The translations under genes were made by a program, and so were the position numbers. This document shows positions 33,561-44,725 of a DNA stretch of 64,000 nucleotides, in pieces (position 1 is the first letter of the stretch; the number at the start of each line of letters is the position of its first letter). The stretch is from Siphonodentalium dalli. Lineage: Eukaryota; Mollusca; Scaphopoda; Gadilida; Siphonodentaliidae. The stretch lies in the NCBI GenBank assembly GCA_032622095.1, contig CP136069.1:157967043-158031042 (forward strand), written 5' to 3'. The notes beneath the pieces were generated by a model. That model saw only the letters and a list, made by a program, of their open reading frames with translations, had not been told where the DNA came from and did not search any database.

Positions 33561-33806
33561 AGAGTTTGCTGAAATTATTATCTGAACATTTAGTACAAAT
33601 GAATAGAATCCTTCTGCACTTGTATTATTTTGTTCATACTTTTATTGTCTCCTTGAAATGAATGATAAGACCATCCAAATATGCACTTTTTATAACTGAG
33701 GGAAGAATCTATTTAGTAAAGAAGGGGTTAATGCCAACGCAAAACAAGGTAAAAAAGGGCAACGATAAATTGATGTATATATTAATTTGTACCAATCTTT
33801 ACTCAC

Positions 33807-34188
33807 TGCCAAAGAAGTGCTCATCGTAACGGTTGATTTTTGCTATATGTGCAGCAACGTCCGCGAAGTATATCTCCATATCCCCGCACATATCACCAAA
33901 CAATTCCCCGGCTCTCTTTAGATAGTAGCCATCGTTTGGGTCGATGCTGGAGTACTCCGATTTTACATTGTCGACCAGATCATCGATCGTTCGTCGGTAG
34001 TTGTTAACTTCTGGTTCCTCTGTATCGTTTCGCGCCTGCGCACAAGCTTCAATCAGTAGCACCACCGGTTCGATGTGAGATGCGCTGAATAAGTCGCTGA
34101 GACTGCGAATCATCTGCAGATCCACCCCAATCTCAGCTTGCGAGGCTGCGACCAATAAAACGAGGAACACTGCTCTGATCATCTCCAT
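33807..34188 (-). CDS. FReD gene, exon 1: signal peptide and novel N-terminal region
   Basis: From ATG at 34188 the frame gives a clear secretory signal, MEMIRAVFLVLLVAASQA, with likely cleavage after SQA, then about 109 residues, acidic and largely helical in appearance (VDLQMIRSLSDLFSASHIEP, RRTIDDLVDNVKSEY, AGELFGDMCGDMEIYFADVA), with two Cys. The exon ends in a strong donor, GGCA|GTGAGT, at 33807, phase 1, matching the phase of exon 2; the frame would stop two codons into the intron. A second Met at codon 3 is possible. CCCAATTCAG just before the ATG could be an acceptor, so a 5' UTR exon may lie further up. I do not recognise the domain. Joining it to the FReD exons rests on strand, phase and the lack of a competing partner. 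Confidence 0.68.
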
Positions 34189-34194
34189 CTCTGA

Positions 34195-34345
34195 ATTGGG
34201 ATAGAAAAGGACACTGTATTACAAGAAAACCAAAGTCAGAAATGGTAACACCTCAAGATAATATATTATATAGATTGTAATTATAGAATATATTGGTTTT
34301 GCGAATGACCAACTCAGAATTCCGTTAAAATAACAATAACAACCA
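34195..34345. repeat. Upstream block shared with intron 3
   Basis: ACAAGAAAACCAAAGTCAGA and AACTCAGAATTCCGTTAAAA match 22130-22170 and 22985-23005. The match stops at about 34335, where the LINE seems to begin. Confidence 0.6.
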
Positions 34346-34474
34346 GCACCTAATTAACGAACCGGTGGTCGACTCGGTCGTCTCCGACCACATGAACCCA
34401 TTTCACTGTTCAAAGTTAATGAGCCTTTGACTGGTTCTGTAACATCCGAAAATACAAGCTGTGGCTTCAACAAG

Positions 34475-36870
34475 ATGAATAATGCAAATTATCACAATCC
34501 TTTTAACGAATCCGCTTATAACTGCGATTCCCCAGCTAGTAGTGGTACCACGAATCCAATGCATATGGTATCCGATATTCTGACTAAAACACGTCAGCTT
34601 CTTGATTACCATTCAGACGTGGAATACATAGAGTCCCCAAAACTTGAACGTCCACACGTGAACGAGTTGCATGCACATGTACGTGACACTGTTAGTTATT
34701 CATCTGTCTATGCATTATGTGATGATGACTATTTTGAATCTGCAAATAATTTATTGTCCGGAGATCATGTAGTAGAAAATACGGCACATCATATTAACCC
34801 ATATCTAACGAAACTCTCCGATAACTCGCATATACATTCTAACCCAGATTCTAAAATGCACGACTATGAAGCCACTTATGCTAGGATAAAAAACTATGCA
34901 ACAACAACACCGTCAAATACGACTACTAGTATGTACTTACCATACCTAACAGACTGCGATGAAAATAATCTCCAAACTCAGAACATAAACAAGGGAAGTG
35001 AATTTATATCTCGCCCGATAAACTTAGACATACAAGGTATCACCACCGCCATCACCCCTGAATACATCTCGAATACAGCCAACATACACAATGGCATTTC
35101 GATATTGACACTAAATGTATGTGGATTGCGCAAAAAGCTTCTATGTCTGGAGTTCCAAGAGTACTGTAAACAGTTTGACATACTGTGTTTCTTGGATACA
35201 AAAACAGACGACTGTGACACTATTGAACTAGACGAATTTAATTTCTTTATGAAAAATAGAACAAAATTATCTAGAATAAGATCCGGTGGCATTGTTCTTG
35301 GAATTAATGCAAGAATACAACAACACGCGAATGTGATAGCGACAGATTGCCCATTTGTTCACTGGGTTGAACTTAACCAGCACCATAGTTCGAATAATAA
35401 CAAACTTGTTATTGGGGCCATATATATTCCACCAGAAGGTAGTAAATATACTTCCCCCAATGCGCTGGAACAGATCAGTGTAGAGTATCGATCGCTGAGC
35501 CACCGCTTTAACACGGACACATTTCTTTTAACCGGCGACTTCAACGCCCGGACCGCATCAGACGACGATTTTATTGAAGATGAACATGATCAGAACTCAG
35601 ATTATGACATGTACCTCCTAGCCAATTCAGAATTCTCTAAAACGCGACAAAACACAGATAGAATCAAAAATAGTTTCGGACGCTCTCTTTTAGATTTTTG
35701 TAAACACATATGCAGCGAATTTTTCATTATAAACGGTAGATTCGGTGTCGATAAAAACAAAGGTTCACTTACATGTTGCGATGCATCAACTATTGACTAT
35801 TCTGTCTGTTCCGCTCCACTTTTGCATATGATTAAAGATTTCGAGGTAGATAAGTTTAATTATCTTTTCAGTGATGTGCACTGCCCGATAATAACTAGAT
35901 TAAACCTAACACTGACCCAAACATCTGAGCCAAATGATACACACACAAATATAAACCAAACCACGCGAGTCAAACGGTGGGACATTAGCAAGGCTTCAGA
36001 GTTCATAGCATCGATCAATTGGAGCACCATGACAAAATTAAAAAACGAACTGAAATCTGTTTCACCACAGAACATTACAAAATCGGATATAAATTACATT
36101 GTTAACGGAATATCCGAATTAATGACCGACTCAGCAAGATATACTTTTGGCACATATACAACCACTAAAGTTAAGGTAAACAGACGCAGAAATGGTGGAA
36201 ATAAACCTTGGTTTGATGGTACCTGCAGAGACGCGCGTAAAACATACCGAAAAGCTAGACGCGTTGATGCTGCAATAAGTACCGATTCCTCAAAATCACG
36301 ATTAAGACTAGCTGCGAGAGAATACAAGCGTGCGGTCAACCGAGCAATGAGAATCCACAGAGAGAATATATCACGGGAAGTTTCAAAGTTGAAATACGAA
36401 AACCCGAAACAATTTTGGAAGAAAATCGGTAGTGGTCGGAAAACGACGACTACACCGATCAGCCTTGAATCGTTATATATTTATTTTAAAAATCTGAATG
36501 CGTTTGAGCACAGCGAAGATGGGACATTCCTCCAACCAATTAACCTCAACTCTGATGAGGATAACACAGAGCTCAATAAACCAATTAATGAAGAAGAAAT
36601 AAAGTCTGCTATCCGAAGTCTTAGAAATAATAAATCGTGTGGGGAAGATGAAGTATTAAATGAATATATCCGTGCATCAGCCGGAAGTATCATTGATATT
36701 CTAGTTTGCCTGTTCAACCTTATATTAGACACAGGTTACATACCCGATTCGTGGACTATTGGAACGATTGTACCGATTTATAAAAATAAGGGAGATAAGT
36801 CAGACCCAAAAAATTATAGGCCAATAACAATTTTAAGTTGTTTTGGAAAGGTTTTTTTACCAAAGTATTG
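34475..36870 (+). CDS. LINE polyprotein part 1: N-terminal region, endonuclease, start of RT
   Basis: The open frame begins after a stop at 34352. The first in-frame ATG is 34475 (798 codons); the frame is open above it but without ATG. Residues up to about 205 are polar and unrecognised. An apurinic-type endonuclease follows: ILTLNVCGLRKKLL, FLDTKTDD (usual E replaced by D), GAIYIPPEGS, LLTGDFNARTA, TIDYSVCSAPL and FSDVHCPII. This domain nicks the target DNA for target-primed reverse transcription. Then comes a basic connector (GGNKPWFDGTCRDARKTYRK) and the first RT blocks (SLRNNKSCGEDEVLNEYI, GTIVPIYKNKGDKSDPKNYR). The frame ends with TGA at 36869, right after a T7 run that shifts it off the rest of the RT. 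Confidence 0.88.
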
Positions 36871-38547
36871 ACGATTCGTCTAACAGACTTCACAACAAAG
36901 AACGGTATTATGTCTGAAACACAAGCAGGATTCAGACATGGCTATTCAACGTTAGATAACATATTTGCAATACACTTATTGGCCAAAATGACAGGAATGC
37001 TGAAAACAAGACTTTATTGCGCATTCATAGATTTCGAAAAAGCGTTCGATAAAGTTTGGAGAAAAGGCCTTTGGCATAAATTGATAAAATCTAGAATAAC
37101 TGGAAAAACTCTCAGAGTAATAACTAATCTGTATAATGATATCAAGTCGTGCGTGCAACACCAAGGTGCTAAATCCCAATATTTTGAGTGCCTCTCAGGG
37201 GTTAGACAGGGCGAAAACCTCTCACCCCTTCTTTTTTCCATCTACCTTAATGACCTGGACACTTTTCTCGCCGAACAAGGCACGAAAGGTCTTCGTACCA
37301 TCTCAGATGAAATTTCCGCGAAACTACACACATATGTTCAATTATTTGTCCTTCTATACGCAGACGACACAGTAGTTATGGCAGAGACAGCGGGAAAACT
37401 GAAAAAGCAGCTTTTATCATTTGAAAGATATTGTGATATCTGGAAATTAACAGTAAACGCAGACAAAACAAAAATTGTAATGTTCTCTAAACACGGTTTA
37501 CCAAAAAATGCACAATTTAAACTCGATGGTAAAAGTATCGAAGTGGTTAAAAACTTCAATTATCTCGGAATTATTCTCTCGAAGACGGGAAAATTTGGAG
37601 AAGCCAAGAAAAATTTGGCTTCTAAAGGCATGAAAGCAATGTACTCTGTTATATCGAAAGCCCGTAAACACTGCTTGAGTATAAAAAACCAATTCGAATT
37701 ATTTGATGCACAAGTAGTGCCAGTACTCCTCTATGGGTGTGAGGTGTGGGGCCATGAAAATTGTGCTATTATTGAGAATGTTCACCGACAATTTATGAAG
37801 CACTTATTGCGACTAAAACCTTCGACGGCTGACTACATGGTTTATGCAGAAACTGGCCGAATGCCATTAGAAATTTTAATTAAAACACGAATGATTAAAT
37901 ATTGGTGTAGAGTAGTTAACATGGATGAAAAGCGATATTCTAAAGTACTATATCAGTTATCACGCACGTTATCAGACGATTCAAATCACATCAGTTGGCT
38001 GAGTTCCATTCGTCACACCTTAGAGTCATGCTCCCAAGCTCATATATTTGATAGCGACATTGCGACAAATGTAGACCAACTTATCGAGTACGTGAAATGT
38101 AGTCTGATTAGCAAATTCAGATCGAACTGGGAAGCAGATCTGCAAAAATCTAGCCGGGGGAAAATATATCAGATATTCAAACATGATATCTCATATGAAA
38201 GCTATCTAGACACTCCAAATGAATTTAATAGAACGATATTATGTAAATTTAGAACATCAAATCACCATTTGCCAGTGGAAACCGGTCGCTGGAATGGTAC
38301 AGATCTAAGGGAACGAACATGCCCGCTATGTAGATATAACAGACTAGGAGACGAATTCCATTACCTATTTGAATGTGAAGCGCTTGAGCGCGAGAGAAAA
38401 TGTCATATATCAAAAGAATACCTGAATAGACCAAACATTACAACAATGGATGAACTTCTCAATGTACAAAACCCATGCCAAATACGGCGTCTATGCAAAT
38501 TTATACATACCATTTTTAAGAGGTTCGACGAAAATCCGCCTGGTTGA
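36838..38547 (+). CDS. LINE polyprotein part 2: RT catalytic core, thumb, zinc knuckle
   Basis: In the -1 frame relative to part 1, and intact to TGA at 38547. It continues the RT without gap: ETQAGFRHGYSTLDNIFAIH, CAFIDFEKAFDKVWRKGLWH, GVRQGENLSPLLFSIYLNDL, then the catalytic LYADDTVVMAE (about 37355), NYLGIILSKTGKF, VVPVLLYGCEVWG and TGRMPLEILIKTRM. The C-terminus has a Cys-Cys-His-Cys knuckle, CPLCRYNRLGDEFHYLFEC (about 38320-38377). It probably uses no start of its own; it is the rest of the same protein. All catalytic residues are present, so the element is young or recently mobile apart from the single frame break. Clade not resolved. Confidence 0.9.
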   Translation: MFWKGFFTKVLTIRLTDFTTKNGIMSETQAGFRHGYSTLDNIFAIHLLAKMTGMLKTRLYCAFIDFEKAFDKVWRKGLWHKLIKSRITGKTLRVITNLYNDIKSCVQHQGAKSQYFECLSGVRQGENLSPLLFSIYLNDLDTFLAEQGTKGLRTISDEISAKLHTYVQLFVLLYADDTVVMAETAGKLKKQLLSFERYCDIWKLTVNADKTKIVMFSKHGLPKNAQFKLDGKSIEVVKNFNYLGIILSKTGKFGEAKKNLASKGMKAMYSVISKARKHCLSIKNQFELFDAQVVPVLLYGCEVWGHENCAIIENVHRQFMKHLLRLKPSTADYMVYAETGRMPLEILIKTRMIKYWCRVVNMDEKRYSKVLYQLSRTLSDDSNHISWLSSIRHTLESCSQAHIFDSDIATNVDQLIEYVKCSLISKFRSNWEADLQKSSRGKIYQIFKHDISYESYLDTPNEFNRTILCKFRTSNHHLPVETGRWNGTDLRERTCPLCRYNRLGDEFHYLFECEALERERKCHISKEYLNRPNITTMDELLNVQNPCQIRRLCKFIHTIFKRFDENPPG

Positions 38548-39059
38548 CATATACCATCTGAACTATTTAGTATTTGATACGTATTAAACATTTCGAGTAC
38601 ATATAATATTCTAATCGTAACTACATGATCTCCAATGCCGCCATACATTTGTACATATTGTATATATATATACTTGTTACCAATTTTTGTATATAAGTTA
38701 TGTTAATCTCCATACGCATCTGTCATGTGTCATGAGAATAAATCATTGCCCAGTGGGCTGCAGAACGAGAAATGTCTATAAAAGTTGAAATATAAAACTT
38801 ACAAATTATCTTTTTTATCTCTTTTATTTGTAATTGGCATAGCTTATCACAAACCAAAAATCAACATTATTTAACGACAATAAACGAAATTGAAATTCCC
38901 AACTACACCTTTTACCGGACTCGGCCTCCGGTCGCAGTTCGACTTTTAATCCTCCCAAACATTCCCATTCTATAAATAAAACACCTATGCACCCATGCGA
39001 AACAAGAATCTCTACATTAGTATACACCTAAATAATTAACCATTTCATGCAACATTAAA

Positions 39060-39235
39060 TATCCCATGCCAGTGCATTCTCTTGTATATGCGAGTCTCCC
39101 GCGGAGATCCTCGCATATTTAAGATAACGCACACGCGTACAATATAACGGTAAATAGTGTTAGGCCAATGCATTCTCTTATAAATATATAGACTCGCATA
39201 AATAAGGTATATCAGAGAATGCATTGGCACAGAGT
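39060..39235. repeat. Decayed copy of the hairpin core of the TTAA MITE
   Basis: GCCAGTGCATTCTCTTGTAT and GCCAATGCATTCTCTTATAA with mirrored arms, and GTGTTAGGCC between, match the hairpin pair inside 2852-3236 and 5289-5663. The CCCTTTACCC ends are missing and the arms are mutated. Confidence 0.75.
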
Positions 39236-39845
39236 TTTCGCCAAATTCCAGGAAGCTCCAGTCATGAAAGGGTAGAGTTCACCCTAATATGTCGGGTGCC
39301 TTTTATCCAAAAAAATATATATCTGTCACATGTATTCTATATTTGAAAACTAATCCACCATGTGAATGATGGCCACGTCATTATTGGGCGTGAAGGAATA
39401 GCATTTTCTAATTTGGAGCAGATAACGATAAATATTCGAATAAGAATGACGTTGAGCATAATTAACTTCTTCGTATGTGTCGCGTTCCGGGAATCAAAAT
39501 AGAATGTTTCCTGGAGAGAAAACAAGCTGTTAAATTTACATTATTAAGGACTTTGCCAACACAAATTAAATGTTCCCCAAGTTTGATTGAGTCAAAATAA
39601 ATGATTATGTTCACTTTTATTAGTAATCTATGGAAGCGTATTAGTGCCACCTAACACAAAATAATATCTCCTAATTAGGAGATAGTAGATAATATAGATA
39701 TAAAGAACTCAACCCCAGTTAGCGGTCATTTTCATTCCCATTCATCGCTCAGAGTCGCCACCCAGAGAAAGGACGTGCCCCTTTGAGAGACGGTTGATTT
39801 TTCTGTCGGGCTTGGCTGGATATGGTTAGCTAAAAAGAGGACTGT

Positions 39846-40160
39846 ACACTAAATTCGACCATTTGTGTGACCATCTCCGTTTATACTCAACAGAATTTAT
39901 GCAACAAATGAATGAATTTGAGACATGTATTAGTGCAAAATACACCCATGTGCTCTATGAACGAATAAAACAGCATAGTAATTATAATGAAATTTATTTA
40001 TGACTCCAGCCGTTTATTAATTTTCATTATAATTACCATGTTGTTTGCATCATTCGTAGAGCACACGAGTGTACTTCGCACTCATCCATGGCTCAAATTC
40101 ATTCATTCATATATATTCTGTTGAGTATAAAAGGAGATTTAGTGTTCAGTACAGTACAGT
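39846..40160. repeat. 315-bp imperfect foldback
   Basis: Arms include CTCCGTTTATACTCAACAGA (left) versus TCTGTTGAGTATAAAAGGAG (right), ATGAATGAATTTGAG versus CTCAAATTCATTCAT, and AGTAATTATAATGAAA versus TTTCATTATAATTACC, around a 25-base loop. Confidence 0.85.
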
Positions 40161-41136
40161 ACGTACCCCTTTAATCCCCAGCCAAGCCTCGCACGAGGTG
40201 AACTCTTTCCAGTCGGTGCATCGTGTTCATTGACCAATCAGGACCATATGTACAAATGCAGGCTGGCTTGAAGTGGCTTTGCAGTAACAGGTCAACCAGT
40301 AACAACAGTTACTGGAAGTGGCCTGATAGGCTATGATATACCCCTGGTAGGACCGACAGGAAACCACCCTCGTGGGCCATCAAGACCACTCGAGGGAAGA
40401 AGAAACAGAACAAGTGAAACACAGAAACAGTATACAGGATTAAGAGAAAAAGTAGAAGTAAAAAAAAGTTTAGATCATTTTCCCATCATTTTTCATTGTT
40501 ATATCACCATTTATAACATCATTCCTAAGTGGAGCGTGGGGGGAGGATATACTGCCCTTCCAAATCCTACCGGGCCCCCATCCCAAATTCCCAATAAACG
40601 GTTCGCGGTCATTTAGACCGACTCACATAATTATTGTATTCATTCGTTTGCTATGAATGAAGCATTGCAACTCTACTTCAGTTTGGAGCAGAGTTATAAA
40701 TACATCGTCCAATGTTTGTCTAATTTACACGGAATTTGCACCTATCTCTACGTACTGTTAAGCGTAAACTGAAAATGAAATGAAATTATTTTGGCATATA
40801 AACAGGTGTCCTCAAATTATCCCTGGATAGTCACTGGTATATACATATACTCTATGCCGTGGATTAATTACATGTATATGGTACACATACCTGGCCCTTC
40901 AACAGAACCTTGTGATATAATAAAATGACAGCGGCGGATTGGGGTATGGATTGGCTAACCCCGGGATTCTCGAAAGGGCCCATAGGTCCTTTCCCTAGCC
41001 CCTCATTTTAAGCCTTTAATTTAGAAAACAAGGGGGAAAGGCATGAGAACGAACGGAGCGATGCGACCGTCCGCCGAGTGATCCGGAGACGATATGAATA
41101 TGACCACGAACATGTTGAGTTCTTTATAGCTGTGTT

Positions 41137-41345
41137 ATCTCCTAATTAGGAGATAATATCTCCTAATTAGGAGATTAATATCTCCTAATTAGGAGATACT
41201 AAGTCCTAATTAGGAGATACTAAGTCCTAATTAGGAGATACTATCTCCTACTTAGGAGATACTAAGTCCTAATTAGGAGATAATATCTCCTAATTAGGAT
41301 ATACTAAGTCCTAACAAGGAAATAATATCTCCTAATTAGGAGATA
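41137..41345. repeat. Palindromic minisatellite, TCTCCTAATTAGGAGA
   Basis: About nine units of 21-22 bp, each a 16-bp palindrome TCTCCTAATTAGGAGA or the variant AGTCCTAATTAGGAGA, joined by TAATA, TACTA or similar. One more unit is in the opposite end of the same element (about 39667-39682). Confidence 0.93.
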
Positions 41346-41561
41346 CTATTTTTTGTTAGGTGGCACTAATACGATTCCATAGTAATCCCAGCAACAAAAC
41401 CCATATGGTTATATACTGTCACAAGCTTGCCTGCTTTCGTGGTAAAATTGATTTCGTGTCTAGTTGCAGCCACTATGTTCCCAATAGAAACAACTGCGCC
41501 GACCAGCCAGCTAAGTACTTTGAGTTCATGAATGTTGGGTTTATTGAGCAACACGGTTAGT

Positions 41562-41640
41562 GCATATTCTCAACTTTTGCTGGGGAGATTTGCATGTAAA
41601 TCCCCATTCAAAATGTTTCACTTCACCTCCCCTTTAAACA
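41562..41640. repeat. Short dispersed repeat (with 45668-45750)
   Basis: TTTGCATGTAAATCCCCATT and TTCACTTcacctccccttta recur at 45705-45750. Partial copy of an unassigned family. Confidence 0.5.
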
Positions 41641-43369
41641 CGATTCACATACTTATACTCAAAAGAGTAATAACAAATTATGTCAACGGTTCCGTGCATA
41701 GAATTCGGTTAAACACATTTTATTTTACAACATTGATGGGACTAAAGCACGATATGTATTCATTTAATTGTGTATTATTTACTTTCTGGCTTAATTCTCC
41801 GGTATACGGATATGTCAATGTTTCAAAAGGACAGGTCTGGCTTCAAAGTCGGGATCAGGATTTATCTTAAAACTAGAAAACTATAACATGCATACACGAG
41901 GATTCACTCAACTGGTTTTCAAACTACCTGTTTTCAAACTACACCGTGATTAAACAAAGTGTGCATATACTTCCAGTTTATTACAACATTCTTTTGGGAC
42001 TGCAGCGGGGCTCAACATGGATATTTATGGGGCCCGATTTTTTCATATACTGTACTATAGTAATAAAGGACACAGCTAATACATTTATATGAAATTGCGA
42101 ATACGACTTTACGCCGACGACGCCTGTGAAATGTTTTCTAGATTTTGACATATCTAGAAACAAGCTCTAGATGCATAAAGCTAATCAATTAAATCAGTTT
42201 AATAAATTAACTTTTTTGTTTCACAAAGCTTATATTTATGCAAATTGGAAAAGTGAATAACTTTTAAAATTCTCAGACATTATCGTTCCTATAAAAAACA
42301 ATCGCTGAATCAACTTCATGCATATTTAAGAAATGAATGTAGTTGGTGTGTGTTATTGGGGATATACGGTACGGGTCGTTTTGTGGTACATTCACGGTTT
42401 ACAATAAATGAGCCCCAAAAACCATAGCGCCGTATCCCTAAATCACAGACACCCACTACATACATTTCATATATTTATATAGCTTGTTGATGATTTGTTC
42501 CCATAAAAAAGCTGAGTATTCTTATTTATTTTCACAAAATCTGCCGATAACTTGATACTAGCCCACGCAGCACATTAAGTCGGCCAGATAAAGATTTCCA
42601 AACTCTTAGCTACCAGCTACCATGTGATCGGATTAAATAACTGGCTTCAGATGCAATTCGGCTGAACTTTGAAAAGCACGCCCAATAATTCTGCTGACCG
42701 CTATTAGTAATTAGGTCAGATTATGTTACAATTTGTAACTTCCTGTTCGTGTTGCACTCCAGATATCTCAGTATTATTGGGATTTAAACGGGGTAACCCA
42801 AATTGGCAGGTGCCATGTTAATATTTTGAGATTAAACCCCGTCTTCATAAATTTGAGTACGGAATCTATGATTATATCTTCGTGTAATTCGTAACCCCAT
42901 CTAGTGGCACGGTCTCGTCGCTTTTTGTTGTGGAAAAAACGTACCCAGTATCGAAATATCACACTTCAAAACAGATTATGAGCAAGACAAATTGGGAAAG
43001 TGCTGTAAGCCATTTGGGGAGTTACCGTACCTGTGTTGAGAAATGTGCATTTTTACGATTTGAAAATACAACTAACGGGCTCAATTAAATAATCGCTTGT
43101 TGAGTAATATGGCATTGTTTTCATAAGCGACCGCGCCAAAATGTTTACGAAAAAAACACATTGTTTACGTGAACATGTACAAGCTATGGAATAAACATAT
43201 CACTCCGTCGAAATATATACCATTTTAAAGAATGCAACCACATAACATGTAATAATTATATATGTCAAATACTTACACCAGATGACAGAAAAACTACAGC
43301 TCGCCAATATTAAATGTGTATGTTATCGATCTTGTTTAATATGCGTAATGGAGCAACCACGCGGGTGCT
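41641..43369. other. No recognised feature
   Basis: AT-rich intergenic sequence. None of the short frames carries recognisable motifs. Confidence 0.5.
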
Positions 43370-43800
43370 GTGTTCGAATTTGCTTCTTTATCGGCGACAT
43401 CTTGTTATGGATTAAGCAATCTTATCTGGATTCTGGCCCGTAAAGTCAAAACTGACGTAATTGACGCCATGGACCCTGCCAGGACATCTTCGCTTGTTTT
43501 TATTAGGCTAACCAAAGAAATTGGTCTAAACGACATTAATAGGCCTAAATCACATGAGTATTCTTCGTAAGTTGTGAAGTAGCCAATTTCATTTTCACCA
43601 GGATGGTCCATTCCCAATTCCGCGCCTTGGCAGTCTCCACACAGCTGGTAATCGGAAGTCACGAGACAATTTATCCAAAATCCATACCCGCGATATTTGA
43701 AAAATCACGGGTGGATACAGAAACAAAATATGACGTCATTCACCTGCGCCTAAGGTATAAACAACCACGCGGGCCTGAGGCACGCTGGTGGTTGCTATAA
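43370..43800. repeat. Diverged dispersed repeat (with 52190-52560)
   Basis: TCTGGATTCTGGCCCG, AAGTTGTGAAGTAG, CGGAAGTCACG and ACGTCA blocks appear in the same order at 52215-52530. Similarity is patchy. Open frames here are not supported as genes. Confidence 0.55.
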
Positions 43801-43805
43801 TACCG

Positions 43806-43815
43806 ACCACGTGAT
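43806..43815. promoter_or_regulatory. E-box CACGTG upstream of a candidate first exon
   Basis: ACCACGTGAT, a canonical CACGTG bHLH site, about 180 bases before the ATG at 43991. Position fits a promoter; function is inference. Confidence 0.3.
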
Positions 43816-43990
43816 GGACATTTGTCGTATTGACGTACCGGCGGTTGTTTCAAGCGAATAAATTGGTGACAGTTTGATCGGCAAGTAATCGATTTATTAC
43901 TAAAATATAGTATATACGTTTGTGTTAGATATACATCCGAAAGTTATTGACGATCGCTTCTTTGATCTACACCTACATCTGAAGATTGAA

Positions 43991-44064
43991 ATGGGAATTT
44001 CAAGTTTGTTTTCCTCTGGCTCCAATTTCCAGCCGAAATCGAAACTCGCGACGAAAGCTAAATA
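43991..44064 (+). CDS. Candidate first coding exon of an unidentified gene
   Basis: ATG at 43991 opens 24 codons, MGISSLFSSGSNFQPKSKLA then TKAK, ending in TA|GTAAGTA at 44064, a near-ideal splice donor (phase 2; the split codon would be Tyr if the next exon starts with a pyrimidine). Without splicing the frame stops at once. Gly at position 2 with nearby Ser would allow N-myristoylation, though the match is not perfect. The exon lies in a unique-looking stretch between two repeats. I found no convincing second exon in the remaining sequence, so this may be chance. Confidence 0.35.
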
Positions 44065-44419
44065 GTAAGTATTAAAAGCCGTTTCGTTGTGTGCATGATG
44101 TTATGGACTGTACATCTTTGCGTATATGCAGTATTGATATTAAAGTGGTGGTCCATATATTTCTCAAATAGTTATTGCAAATGTATGTCTTTTTGTGTGG
44201 TTTGTTTATATATACTAAGTTCAAATGTACATGTTGATGCCTCCTGTTGGATATTTTATACTCTCACAGGAGATGATTTTCGTCTCAAACGTTTTTGTTT
44301 GCTTTGACGACCAAATGCATTTTTTTTGTGAATGCCAAATTTATTTCTTATTAGAGCATACTTATCCTTTGATTAAAGACATATTATGGACTTATTTGGG
44401 TGCGTGAAACTGATAAGTA

Positions 44420-44725
44420 GTACTCAGGCGCTATACCAACCTGGAGAATGTAGCATTCTACTAACATCGCTGAACATTTCAAAGAAATCGACCATACCAC
44501 TCCATGGAAAACATCGTCTGAACTGCGCTGAATTGTAAATATTTACATCTGGATTCGGGACGCAACTGTCGACGATAAACGAACATAAATTATATCGCCA
44601 TCGAGAGTAATTTCATTTAATTAATATCTCAGAATTACGGTGTGTGTGTTTTAAATTCGTATCAGATTATTCTCCATTTCTATTTAACCACCCTACCGGA
44701 GTGTTTCACATCACTTTAATATATT
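44420..44725. repeat. Dispersed repeat family, copy 2 (inverted)
   Basis: Reverse complement aligns with 33090-33380: TTAAATAGAAATGGAG, AGTTGCGTCCCGAAT, GTAAATATTTACAATTCAGC and GTGTTTCACATCACTTTAA (plus) matching 33070-33090. Confidence 0.65.

Larger units (their letters stand above)
34350..38800 (+). mobile_element. Nearly complete APE-type LINE
   Basis: Span of a non-LTR retrotransposon with endonuclease, reverse transcriptase and C-terminal zinc knuckle, ending in AT-rich sequence near 38800 (GTTGAAATATAAAAC). The 5' limit is inferred from the end of the flanking block shared with intron 3. No separate ORF1 protein with recognisable domains is seen; the roughly 220 residues before the endonuclease may stand in for it. 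Target duplications could not be identified by eye. It is head-to-head with the FReD gene, about 160 bp from its exon 1. Confidence 0.85.
39624..41386. mobile_element. 1.75-kb inverted-repeat element with TAAT target duplication
   Basis: Ends CTATGGAAKCGTATTAGTGC (39628) and the mirror at 41382 are inverted for at least 55 bases, through CCACCTAACA and into a TCTCCTAATTAGGAGA palindrome. TAAT lies directly outside both ends (39624-39627, 41383-41386). The interior has a 315-bp foldback (39846-40160) and a palindromic minisatellite at the right end, but no transposase frame. Superfamily not assigned. Confidence 0.8.

Noticed and set aside
34427-34474. TTG at 34427 as the LINE start codon
   Set aside because: Not a usual eukaryotic start; the first in-frame ATG is 34475, although an unconventional initiation upstream cannot be excluded.
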